NCBI GenBank assembly: GCA_963931865.1
Contig: OZ007511.1
Span: forward strand, 2,285,836-2,349,835
Direction: 5' to 3'
Length of the DNA: 64,000 nt
Source: Axinella damicornis
Taxonomy: Eukaryota; Porifera; Demospongiae; Axinellida; Axinellidae
The position numbers and the translations under genes are program-made. The notes beneath the pieces are model-generated. The model was not told where the DNA came from and searched no databases. It saw nothing but the letters and a program-made list of their open reading frames with translations. Each line of letters begins with the position of its first letter. Within the stretch, counting starts at the first letter, position 1. Below, piece after piece: positions 1-10,735 of this stretch.

Positions 1-69
1 CTCCATGCCTCAGCATACTGTCTACAGACACAGCAACAACGGTGGTGCGTAAGCTGAGAGTCAACTCAC

Positions 70-1744
70 CTGCAGCACGCCGCCAGTCTTGGAGTCCATG
101 GTATACTCTCGAAACGACTGGTTTGTTTGCTGAAGACGGAGGAAGACACAGTAACCTCACGCTTGCTACACTGACATCCTACCAGGACCTAACTGGGGAT
201 CCAGCCAGCATACTGCTGGACATGGTCACCATTCCAACTAGAGCGCACCTAAAATTCTCCAACGGTCCTGACAATATGAGTAGGTAACCCTCGTGGATGT
301 AAAGAAAACCTCCCAGAGGCTGAAAGCATGTTCCAACCTAGTCTCGGCCCCAGACCCCACCAACCCCAGTGCGGACTGCTTCCAGTATTGGTGAGGTTAC
401 TCTAACCACATCTGCAAAATTGTTACGGTAATCACTTACACACAGCTTCACAGTTGTTGTGACAACCTTCACAATGAGCTGCACACGATGCCACTTGTCC
501 TGTTCAAAGAACATTGGCCACACCCCACTGCATATGCGACGGTGGGGAGAGAAGGGGAGGAGGAGGGGAGGAGAGGGTTACAAAACAGGTGGGGGACTAA
601 ACCAGCTCTCCACTGACATACCTGTCGGCAGGCAACAGCGAGCACTCAGTGGCAGACTGCACTGCCTGTACGAGAACAAAATGAAGTCAACCGCTGCTGT
701 TGTAAGAGATCTCCAACGACCCACCTTTTCACACAGAGTTGACTGCCCAAAAAGGAAAGGCCCCAGAAAGTAAACCCTCAGGGCATACATGTTATGAGAA
801 GTCTCTTCCGCCCCTGCAAGCAGGGTCCATCTGTCTCCCGCATCGGCTGTGAAGGAAGCAAGAAGCAGTCATCTCCCGTACAACCACTCGCCTTCAAGGT
901 AGCCTAGGCCTTCTCACCCCAGCATTTGTCGCTTCCAGAAGCGACAAACGCTGGGGTGAGAAGGCCTGGGAACGAGGCTACCTTCAAGGCACATTCAGCC
1001 TTCTTACGTTCACTGATGATAGCTGCTGCACCGTCTGTCTGCTTGATGGTCTCCACTTGGATCGGAGGCACAACTGGTACATGCACTGGAGCAGGCTGAG
1101 GAGAGACCAAGACTTGCTACAAGTGCATCTGCATGGTACAATCCAGCCACAGCTGTGACCATGGGTCAAAACTTGGACCTGCTCTTTTCGGTATTTGACT
1201 GTATTTCAGCCATTCACCATTGACCACACGTACAGTTCCCTTTGACCCAACAGAATGTACCCATTCCTACTAGAGCGGGGTCTAGTCTAGTGGGCTAGCA
1301 AGTTGAATTTTCCCCAGCACGGAATGACTCACGCGCGTACTAAAAGTGATCACGTGCTGGAGAAAGCAAAGGGTAAGCTTGTTAGACCAAGTGGGGTCCA
1401 TTGGAGTGACCAACCCTTGCACCTGTAAGCTAGAGAGCCAGCAACCAAGGTGATGTGTGTTAAATGGAAACTATAAGCAATTACAGATTAAATCCGAATT
1501 CTTTGGACAAACACACGCTGCCGTAGCAAGCCTATAGCCCTACACGCTATGAATGACTAGCACGACCCCTTAAAGTGAGAAGTCTTAGATCATAAATTTA
1601 TGGACTTGTGGCCCTATGCTACCCGTACCCGGGGTACCCTAGGGCAAAGCAGTGAAACGCGACCTGCAGACGATAGACCCACTCATCACTAACCGATTTC
1701 TTTCCCTTCTTCTTCTGTTTCTTGTTTCGCGACTTGGACGACAT
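70..1744 (-). CDS. Unrecognised protein with lysine-rich N-terminus, 5' part of gene
   Basis: Six exons on the minus strand join in frame: 1744-1694, 1095-1008, 846-725, 665-622, 527-440 and 129-70. All have GT donors (for example GTTAGT, GTAAGA, GTGGGT, GTATGT, GTAAGT, GTGAGT) and AG acceptors, with phases 0,1,0,2,0,0. This gives about 151 residues and stays open at the left edge. The start codon opens a strongly basic stretch (MSSKSRNKKQKKKGKKS). A hydrophobic segment with YFLGPFLFG follows near residue 80, then a region with two further aromatic clusters (WPMFFEQDKWHRVQL). I do not recognise the family. The basic start could be a nuclear or nucleolar signal, but that is a guess. An 81-bp palindromic transposon lies in the intron at 900-980. 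The 3' end lies outside the window. Confidence 0.55.
900..980. mobile_element. 81-bp palindromic MITE with 9-bp target duplication
   Basis: The element starts TAGCC and ends GAGGCTA; its two halves are inverted copies meeting at GCTTCCAGAAGC. It is flanked by the 9-bp duplication CCTTCAAGG at 891-899 and 981-989. It belongs to the window-wide family with TAGCCTCGTTCCCAGGC-like ends and lies in an intron of the 70-1744 gene. Confidence 0.85.
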
Positions 1745-2094
1745 GGCTAGTCGACTGCCAAAGTGCAACAACAACGACCTCGTGGAAAAATATTTATGGG
1801 GATCCGGGACCAAGGTAAAATTTGGGCCTCAAGGTCTGGGACCGGGAATTAATTGGAACCATGTACCAAGCTGACAGAAACACGAATGGTACCTGACCGG
1901 TAACCCTCCTTCACTATGCTTGCCATTGTTCTAACAGGCCAGAAGATCATACTAAGTTGTGCTACAAATTTGTGTTTTAGTATTCGAATTACCCTGTCTA
2001 TTGAAGGTTTTTTTACTGCAACAAATTAAAAGTTGTCCCTCGCATTGTTGTGTAATCTGTGTACTTGACTCTGTCTACCCCTCCCTCTCCGTAC

Positions 2095-2128
<34 letters not shown>

Positions 2129-2206
2129 ACCTCCAGTTTGTCTACAAACACCAAAAAAACACCAACAACAACAACAACAACAACAACAAAAAAAACTGGC
2201 TAATCT

Positions 2207-3720
2207 GACACCATTCCACCAGTTCTGTTTGTTTTCTGTGTATTCCTTTCTGCCTGCTTTTCACCACAGTGATTTTTAGTTTTGTATTTTTGCACTCCTA
2301 TTTGGCTTTTACTGCTGTCACGTACATGCAAGGCCCTCCACCCAAGAAGCCAACCTGACAGCCCATGCATCTGCACAACTATAGCAGAGAGCACTGTCTG
2401 TGAGGTTCAGTCTCTGTGACTTCCCACCTGAGGACCTACTCTGGTCAATGGCAGTATTTACGGATGCCACAACCGAAGGAAAGCACTTTCTGTTACCCCA
2501 ACCCCGGACGAACCCACAACAAGAAAAACCTTACCACTTAAAAAAAAAAAAAAAAAAAAAAAAATGACACCATTCCACCAGTTCTGTTTGTTTTCTGTGT
2601 ATTCCATTCTGAACTCTGTTATCTGTCCCCTGCTTTTATTCACCACAGTGATTTTCAGTTTTGTATTTTTGCACTCCTATTTGGTTTTTACTGCTGTCAC
2701 GTACATGCAACGCCTCCACCCAAGAAGCTAACCTGACAGCCCATGGGTCAGTGTACAATTGGTTCAATGCGATTTCAACTTGGCTACTAAATGAAAATAG
2801 CATTCCAGCCATGTTATTTCATTGTGTGACCAAAACGAAAATTGAAAATTGAATCCAAATTGAAATGTGAAAACTGGAACACATTGAATTGACCAATTTA
2901 AAAATGGAAAATTGAAAATCGAATATGCTGATTGTGCAAATTCAATTTTTAAAAATGGAAAATTTAAATTGAAATGCTTATTGTGCAAATTCAGTTTTTG
3001 TAAAATACTGAAAAGCAAGATATACACTGAAATAGTGCAAATTGATTAATTGGCCACAATGTTCACTGACCTGTCATAACTATCCTCAGCCTCATTCCCA
3101 GGCGCTTGATAATTGGGTCAATTACTGAGTGCACGTGCCTGGGAACGAGGCTAAGCTATCCTTGAACTAAAAGTAATCAACTGATTACATTATAATGAAT
3201 AATGAAGCATTTCCATGGTAACGGTGACATCACAGCCCTGCATAATTTATGGTATCATGATGAATGAATCAAATGGCACTCAAGAAAATTGAAGCTGGAT
3301 TCAATTTTCAAATTCAATTTTGATAGTACAATATTAGGCCATTTCTTATACTCACTATTCTCATGCAAGTTTGAAGCTGCATTCAATTATCAAATTCTAG
3401 GCCATTTTCCTGCATACTAACCTCACGCTAGTTTGAATATTAAAAATTGAAAATGGATTCAATTTTCAATTTTCATTTTGGTCACACAATGAAATAACAT
3501 GGCTGGAATGCTATTTTCATTTAGTAGCCAAGTTGAAATCGCATTGAACCAATTGTACACTGACCGCCCATGCATCTGCACAACTAGCTATAGCAGAGAG
3601 AAACTCTGAGGTTCAGTCTCTGTGACTTCCCACCTGAGGACCTACTCTGGTCAATGGCAGTATTTTATGGATGCCACAACCGAAGGAAAGCACTTTCTGT
3701 TACCCCAACCCTCACCACAC
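2207..3720. repeat. Tandem direct repeat of about 350 bp, second copy interrupted
   Basis: The block starting at 2207 (TGACACCATTCCACCAG) recurs at 2563, and the later part of the unit, near 2363-2510, recurs at about 3566-3720. The second copy is split by the 820-bp element at 2746-3565. Poly-A or AAC runs precede each unit start. No coding potential is visible. Confidence 0.65.
2746..3565. mobile_element. 820-bp non-autonomous DNA transposon with inverted ends of about 110 bp
   Basis: The first 110 bases (starting GGTCAGTGTACAATTGG) reappear as the reverse complement at about 3450-3565. The flanks are a direct duplication GCCCATG at 2739-2745 and 3566-3572, and the element splits a pre-existing direct repeat, so it is a clean insertion. 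The interior is AT-rich with no transposase frame. A smaller TAGCC-type MITE is nested inside (about 3088-3153). Confidence 0.75.
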
Positions 3721-4083
3721 CCGGACGAACCCAAAAACCTTACCACTTTTTTAGCTCCAATCTCAGGTCCAGGCAGCATCACCCACATCTCAGAGTCCAA
3801 TGTACATATACGTACAATGCCCTACGGCCACTGCAGTCCTTGCAATTGTTCACACAGTGGTTTCTTCTTGCTTTCCATGTAGCATTGTACACCTGTATTG
3901 TTTGTTTGTTTGCTTTTCATGTTGTATTGCATCAGCCCAACCCAATTGCTTCCACCAGTTCTTTAATTTTTTATTTTTTTATTTTTTGCACCCACAAATT
4001 ATATTCAGTGCCTTTTTGCATACCAATTATAGTGCCAGATATATAGCCAGAAAGAAGAAGAAAAAAAAAAAAAGAAGACAAAC

Positions 4084-4120
<37 letters not shown>

Positions 4121-4431
4121 ACCCCCTCCTACCCCAAATCTTAATAAGTTGACAATCTCATCTGCATTATGACTGTGTCTTTATCACAATGTAGCCTCCA
4201 TATACATGTATTAACTCAGTTTGTACTCTGTGTGGTCCCATAGGTCAAAGTTTATGGCCTGCCGTCATGTGACGAGACCGAAAAATAAAATTCATTCATT
4301 CATACCACGTATGGCTCACGTGGGCTCGAGAAGGGCGCGCGCCGGTCCCAAGATACTGATTGTTGCTGCTGTAATTGCCAAGCGCCTTAGCGCGAGGCAA
4401 CTAATCGTGCAGCGTAGTCACATCGCGTCTG

Positions 4432-4479
<48 letters not shown>

Positions 4480-5596
4480 ACACTTTAATTGCGAGGGGGG
4501 CAGGGGGCGGTTGCATCGCTGCGGTTTCTGTGGTCCCGTGCTCGTGCACGTACTGCGCGTGCGAAATGCAAAGAAGCGATCTATACAGGGAAAAAGAGAC
4601 ACTGCCTCAGAAGAGAGTAAGGTAAAGGAGAGAGAGTCTGACAGATTGACGAAGAAGCGATGTATACAAGGAGAGTTTAGCGGAGACAAGTAAGACAAAC
4701 GTTTAGTCTAGGCCATGGTACGTACATATAGAGTGTTGACAGTGTCGAAGGGTGTAGAACCTCGCTAACGTCTTCGTATTCTTCCTGGCAACGCTTAGCC
4801 ATCTTCAACCTCAATCAGCAACTTCGCACAACTTCGAACAACTACTAAACTTCGCACGCTGAACTGACTTTCGCACCTTCGTTTTCTTCCACAGGAAACC
4901 ACGCCTACTATACTATTACAGATTGTGAGCGTGCGCGCGCGAGGCACAGACACTGCGCATACGTATTCCTAGTTAGTATGGGACCAGGTCACCTGGTGTA
5001 TCATTAGTCCATGGTGGGCCACTGCAGCTAGCCGCATTCCATTCCGCAGCACCAATCACTTTGGCACAGTGGAACGGAAATGGTGCTAGCTCTTGCAGAC
5101 AGAGAGTTCCATTGTGGCCTGATCAACCTAGCTATGTCAAAACCACCACTCCCTTTACACTTAGTACTAAAGAGCAGAAATAATGTCTACATAACAGTAG
5201 ACGTTTTATGATCATTAGAGACTGGACCTAGTCTAGCGGGCTAGCCCCTCGAATTTTCCCCAGCACTGATTGACTCACGTGACCACACGGTCATCCCTTG
5301 AATAGCAACAAACACTGTATTCCATGGCCAATCAAAAACTCATGTTCCCAATTGGCTCATACAGTTGACAAACACAGGTAAAAGAACTGTCCTATAAAAT
5401 AAGTTACTGTTCGACATCAATCGTATTGTTCAGAGCACCAAATGCGTTTGCCACAGTTGGCTACAGGAAAGAAGAGCATGTCCAATATCAGTACTACATG
5501 ATCACAATACTACAAGCCTAGTACAACATAAGCACAATGCAGGAAGTAAGATTCAAATCAGGGACTGGCCAGGCCAAGATAGAACACCATAGGATA

Positions 5597-8279
5597 TTAT
5601 ATAGCCCCAATAACCTGAGTTTGGTCATGCTTCCACTGCCCATCAACGAGGAGCTTGTACTCGTGCCTTCCTTCCGGCAGGCTTACATCACACTCAAAGA
5701 TCCCAGCACCTCTGCAGTGAATCAACACAAAAAAAGTTCAACCATCCGGGTCAGATCATCTCAGATGAGGAAACCCTAAACTTACTGGCCACTGGAACGA
5801 GAATATTGTACCAACTCACTTTTCTTCCAGAGCAATTGTCTTCCAGTCGGAGAAGCTTCCTGCAACCCCAACTTCTTTAGCGTCGCCCTCCCAACGAAAT
5901 TTCACAAGCTTCCCTCCCTGAGAAGGTTTGCAGGTCTCTGAAGGATGGGTCCACCGAGCATGCCCAGCAGTTACTAACTGCTCGGCAACATCCACATCCT
6001 GAAGACAAGTCACAATGATGTATTGATGATGTAATGGGAGTCATGATGATGTAATGAGGTGTCATGATGATGTAATGTGGTATCATGTTGATGTAATGAG
6101 GTGTCATGATGAGTGTCATGATGATGTAATGGGTATCGAGATGGTGATCAAAGTGTTACTACCTTATACCAGAAGCAACATCTCGTGCAAAGAAAAAGTA
6201 GGTGTGTACCCATTGTGACATCCTACCTGGTCGGTGGTGGTATCGACCACCTGGATGGTGGGGACACTTCCCTCACCACTGCACACCCTCACCATCACCA
6301 CTCTCCATGTGGCACACAGTGTCAGAAGATCCAGCTCCTGCAGGGCCTCCTCCCCCCACACTCCAGAGTCACCTGCTCACACAATGCAGTGTACACAACA
6401 GAACAACACACATGACAACGAACGTACCACATAGTGTAGTGAACAATGCCTTTAGGCTAGCCAACATGGAGAGCTCACCTACGGGCTCAATCCCCGCTAG
6501 CTCACAACGGATGGCTTGGACTGGCAACACGCAGTACTCTGGTCTAAACAAAAGGAATAGCAGAGAGTGAAGAGCTTTTCCTTTGAGCATTAGCACACTC
6601 CACACCAACACTCACTTCAGTCTCCTTAGTGTGCACAGCTGCACATTTCCACTGTCCCCATAATCCACATACAGCACCTCAACTTGTCCCTCCCTCACAC
6701 CAACCACCCTCCCGCGGTACCAGCTGTTGTCGTGCTCAAATGGGACAGCACATAATGTTCCTTCCATAGCCTCCAAGGACTCCTGCACTGCTAGCACTGA
6801 GTAATCCACTGTCATCATTTCCACTAACGACTCCAACTTAGCAGGGTCTTCCCCCTCCACCAGCTGTAGCCATACTCCTCCTCCAGCATCCACAGCTGAC
6901 ACAAACGCTGGGAAGTAGCTGTCAGTCTCGGGTAGCTGGATGTAGGTAAGAGACAGGGAGTGGTCCTGCCCCCCATCATGTTGCTGCCGGCCCCTCAGAG
7001 CCTGGCACTTGCGAGAGAGCTCACTCTGCTGCACAGCCTCCTTGACGAGGGACACTGCCCGGACAATCTGCTCTTGGGACCCACTCACGACACACACACT
7101 CTCCAGTGCCCCATCACTGCCCCGTACCATGTTAATCCTGGCCCCAGACTCCCGTTGGAGAGCTCGGATAGTCGCCCCCTGTCGACCAATGATCCTTCCC
7201 ACTGCAAACTGTGGCACACTCATGGTCACCTTCTCCTTCTCCTCCTCCCTTTCCCTCACACTCTCTTGCACCACCTTCTTCACAGCCTCTTCCGCTGCAC
7301 GCACACACTCTGCACGCCCACTGATCACCACCACCTGGACATGCAGAACGTACAAGTTGATACACGTCAGAAGAACGTTTCCGGTTGTATCCTGGGAAGC
7401 TATAAGACCAATGCACCAAAGAGGGTGAAGACCTTTATTTCCTGGGAAAGATATTTCCCTTCCATGTGTGCCTTTCAGAGGTGAACACAAAGAGAAGCTT
7501 GATTCTGTTTTAGTTGGTGGATCAAAGAGAGTTGGTATGGCGACTAGCCTGTGCTACAACGACAGAAGTAGAATTCTTCAGTGCCGTAATGTCTGCTTGT
7601 GCAAACAGAGTGCCAAAATGGCAGAGCTACCCACTACCTAGTTTCGTGAGCCAGCCCAGATCCGTCAGCCAGTCCACTTCCACTCTCGACTATCCAACAC
7701 CACTGAAGTTAGCCAGACTAGTACAATACAAGCTATTTAGACCAGGCTCGTGAATTTCTGATAACCCCCCCTAACTATAACATAATTATGCACAAATCAA
7801 ACCACAAATGATATTGCATTCTTCTAGCCTCATATTAAACCTACCCTCCCAACTCATACTCGGAAGAGACAGCTTTGCTGGTTTGGGAAGGTAAGCGTGG
7901 AACCCAGGCACTATACAGCAGGGAATAAGACACAGCTGTGTGCACCAGGCCAGTGAACAGGCACTGCTCTATGCAGTACCTTGTCCTTGCTGTCCTGCTG
8001 GTCCTTGAACTTGATGCGTGCTCCACTCTGCTCCTCAAGCTGCCGCACGTGCATCCCGTGACGTCCAATGACCCTTCCCACCACCTCCCCAGGAATAGTA
8101 AATTCAGAGTTGACACTTTGGTGGACACGCTGAGTGCTCTTCTTGGCCTCCGCTCCCCCTCCTTCCAACCACCTGCGCATCCACCCACACTGGCATAGCC
8201 ACAGCACCAGCATCAACAGGGTCGTAGGAAGGAGCAGCAGCAATCCCACCCCAGCACTTGTCCTCGGCCAAGCCGCCAT
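5597..8279 (-). CDS. TDRKH: Tudor and KH domain protein fused to a C-terminal AMPK-beta-type glycogen-binding (CBM48) domain
   Basis: Six exons (8279-7980, 7334-6616, 6543-6479, 6372-6227, 5998-5820, 5711-5597) join in frame to 507 residues. Residues 9-33 form a hydrophobic anchor, as in animal TDRKH/Papi, which sits on mitochondria and binds PIWI proteins during piRNA trimming. KH1 (about 55-125) has GRHG and KH2 (about 140-205) has GRQG, the expected GxxG loops. An extended Tudor domain (about 235-430) contains LYVDYGDSGNV and ends VAEQLVTAGHARW. The protein then reads directly into a CBM48 module (about 441-507) with FRWEGDAKEVGVAGSFSDW and YKLLVDGQWKHD, which closely resembles the glycogen-binding domain of AMPK beta. 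One uninterrupted exon (5998-5820) carries both the Tudor tail and the start of CBM48, so the fusion is not an artefact of my joins. Known TDRKH proteins lack this domain. Confidence 0.88.
6008..6150. repeat. ATGATGTAATG-type microsatellite in TDRKH intron
   Basis: Repeated units of GTCATGATGATGTAATG with small variations occupy the intron between the Tudor exons. Short chance reading frames here are shadows. Confidence 0.7.
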
Positions 8280-8641
8280 CAGTTGCAATCACATGCACCT
8301 GAGGGGGAACGATTGGTACTGACAAGAAATACACTACCACTTGTTGGACCGAGATGAGGCATCTGTAATGATGGAGCGACATCGAACGACAAGTGATACT
8401 CACAAAAATGTTTTATACAAGGCACACGTAGGCTTACCTTGTCCTAGATCCTGTAGTCGTTCCAGCAGATCCCGGCTGGCCACTGACCTAGGAGCTCGTG
8501 TTCGGTTTGCAGGACATGTGAGGTGAGCATGCATGTGCTGTTGTTTACGTGATCGTGAGCTGAGTCGCCACTGTAGTTACACGTGTTCGCTAGCGCGCGC
8601 TGTGCCATGCCAACATGTGTATGAGGTTAATGGTTAATTGA
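8280..8641. other. Promoter side of TDRKH and 3' flank of TXN2
   Basis: This 362-bp interval separates the TDRKH start codon from the TXN2 stop codon (both genes on the minus strand). It should contain the TDRKH 5'UTR and promoter. I see no TATA box or additional coding exon. Confidence 0.4.
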
Positions 8642-10409
8642 TCAACTGTCAAGTCTGTGCAGAAACTCCTTAATGAACTGCATCTCCTGTGCTCCCACGA
8701 ACCTATCCGTCACCCTTCCACCCCGCACACCTACAACTGTGGGCACAGCTGTCACCTGCAAAGGGAGAGAATAAGTCCCCCTGATCATCCTTGTAAATTG
8801 CATATTCCAGTTCCAGAGTTACCCCCATACTCCAGAACACACGTTATCCATAACTAGCCTTTTCAGATCTGAAACTATATACAGTATCCTCATAATTATG
8901 TCAGGACTCAGTAGAGTGAATTACCTACTGTTGGACACCACTGATTACAGGACTTGACCAAACGGTGCTTGATTGGAACTGGAAAATATCAGCTAAACCA
9001 CCAGACGGCAGTAGTCTGGCATATTGCACGATCTGTCCATTTATAGGTTCGGAAATGTTGCTTTTCAGGTCAGCCGGCGGTCACAACAAAGACTACCTAC
9101 ATGTATCCTAGGTTGGCAGATGACCCAGTTCCCAAGGAGGTTTAACAGCTGATTGCAGTGATCATCCAGTTCTTTGTGTACCAGGTGCGTAGGTGTCCAA
9201 AGTTAGGGGTCAAGGAAGTTTCGGAGCCCAATGTATAAAACTACTGGGCGGTTTGCAATGGTGTTAACACTCATGGATGGTATATAGTGTCAACATATAC
9301 TCATCGTGTTGGTGTACCCGAAAATCTTGAAGTAGAAATAAAAAAACTTACTCCCTAGAACAGGTGTGCTTCGCATGCCATCAGTCTGCATTACGCGCTT
9401 TGGTTTACTATCCCATAAAAATCTCCACCCCCCGGCAAAAATCCTGCATGAAACCCTGCCGGTAGGAACTAGGACTTAGGATACAATTATAAAGAATGCA
9501 CCTAGATGTGTACAGTGAAGGTGGATGCTGTGCTCCAAGACAACACTGTCCTCTACACATAGATTCCGTTAAAAAAAGTTCAGAGCCAAACCCACTGCTG
9601 TTTACATGCTGGCTGGCAATAAACACTGAATAATGTTGCATTCGCTACGGAAGGTATGATGTTGTCTTGTTAAACGTTTAATATACCGGAGTGCAGAACT
9701 TTGATCACACTTACAATCAGAGCTGAAGGTATGAAAACCAAAAGCCTCTCTACATTTCTCCTGTCCTTTTGCCAACCAATTGTAAATGAAATTGGGCTTT
9801 GCTACCAAATTTAGTGTCTAAACATTTTCTTACAGCTTAGAAAGTGATTTTTGGGCGAGGGAACCTGCTGGCAACACAGCCGACCAATGACTGCAAAAGC
9901 CGTCATGAGCTCCCATAAGCCCATAAGAATTTATATGGGGCCTTTAATACTAGGCGTTATATTTATACAGGGTTTTTGCTTCCTTAAGCTGTTTCTTATG
10001 GTTGGTAAAGAGTTAATGGCTAGAAATAAATTCCACAATGCAGTGACTTACATCGTACTGTATAGCCAGCTCCTGCAACTGGTCCACATCTACCCTGGCC
10101 AGCTCCACTTGGCCACTCTTCCTCCCCACCTCCTCCTCCAGCCTCTCGCCCAGAGTGTGACAAGGTTTACACCACCTGACAGGTAAGGAAGTCACTTGGT
10201 AAACAAAATTCAACCTTATCTTATCCAAGCATAATTTGTACTCACACTGCATGGAAGTCCACAACTACTGGTTTGCTGGATTCGAGGACTCTTGTCTGAA
10301 AATCCCGCTCATCAGTCACATCAAACACCCTCCTTACAGCAGACGTGCTCACCCACCGCCTGCATAACGCGCGAGGGAACCTGCTGGCAACACGGCCGAC
10401 CACTGACAT
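8642..10409 (-). CDS. TXN2: Mitochondrial thioredoxin (thioredoxin 2)
   Basis: Three exons (10409-10246, 10175-10052, 8755-8642; phases 2 and 0) give 133 residues. The first 25 residues are arginine-rich and lack acidic residues (SRFPRALCRRWVSTSAVRR), a typical mitochondrial presequence. The thioredoxin fold follows: VVVDFHA, the redox motif WCKPC, the strand ARVDVDQLQELAIQYD and the cis-proline loop VTAVPTVVGV. The last exon (VTDRFVGA) parallels vertebrate TXN2. In the family this enzyme reduces protein disulfides and peroxiredoxin 3 in the matrix. The central active-site residue is Lys instead of the usual Gly (WCGPC). The start codon lies 327 bp from the divergent CELF start, so a shared promoter is likely. 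Confidence 0.88.
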
Positions 10410-10735
10410 ATTTTCCGGATGAGAACAAATAATATCGCACTGAAAGAGTTAATTTAATTTAATAAAATTCAAATTTCATTAGCGCGTGCCTGCGGCTAAA
10501 TGTGGAATGTGCATGCGGAAGTTTCTCGACCTCAACCTGAGCAAGCAGAAGCGAGTGCCCGACTTGTGTTTGTCCACTGTTATTCCCTTCGCTCTCGCGT
10601 TGCGGCGACTGAGATGGTCTGAGCGCGCGTGACCAGGAATCCCCCTCCGTTGTCCTGTCACTGTGTTGTGTGTTTGTCTCGCCCTGTGTGAAGCACGTCG
10701 TGTGATAAACAGATATAGGTATTCGTATACAAATT
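10410..10735. promoter_or_regulatory. Probable bidirectional promoter, TXN2 / CELF
   Basis: Only 326 bp separate the divergent start codons of TXN2 and CELF. The part nearest CELF contains GCGCG clusters. No TATA box stands out. The assignment rests on geometry alone. Confidence 0.5.

Larger units (their letters stand above)
1745..5596. other. Gene-free, repeat-rich interval
   Basis: No exon-like reading frame with supporting splice sites was found. The interval holds a poly-C run (2099-2129), an AAC run, direct repeats of about 350 bp, an 820-bp inverted-repeat transposon (2746-3565), a second poly-C run (4081-4118) and an AT microsatellite (about 4432-4474). It lies between the divergent start of the 70-1744 gene and the 3' end of TDRKH. 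Confidence 0.6.

Noticed and set aside
890..1008. MITE end supplying the 5' splice site (AAG/GTAGCC) of an exon in the first gene
   Set aside because: An upstream donor GAAC/GTAAGA at 1007 is stronger and gives the right phase, so the MITE is simply intronic.
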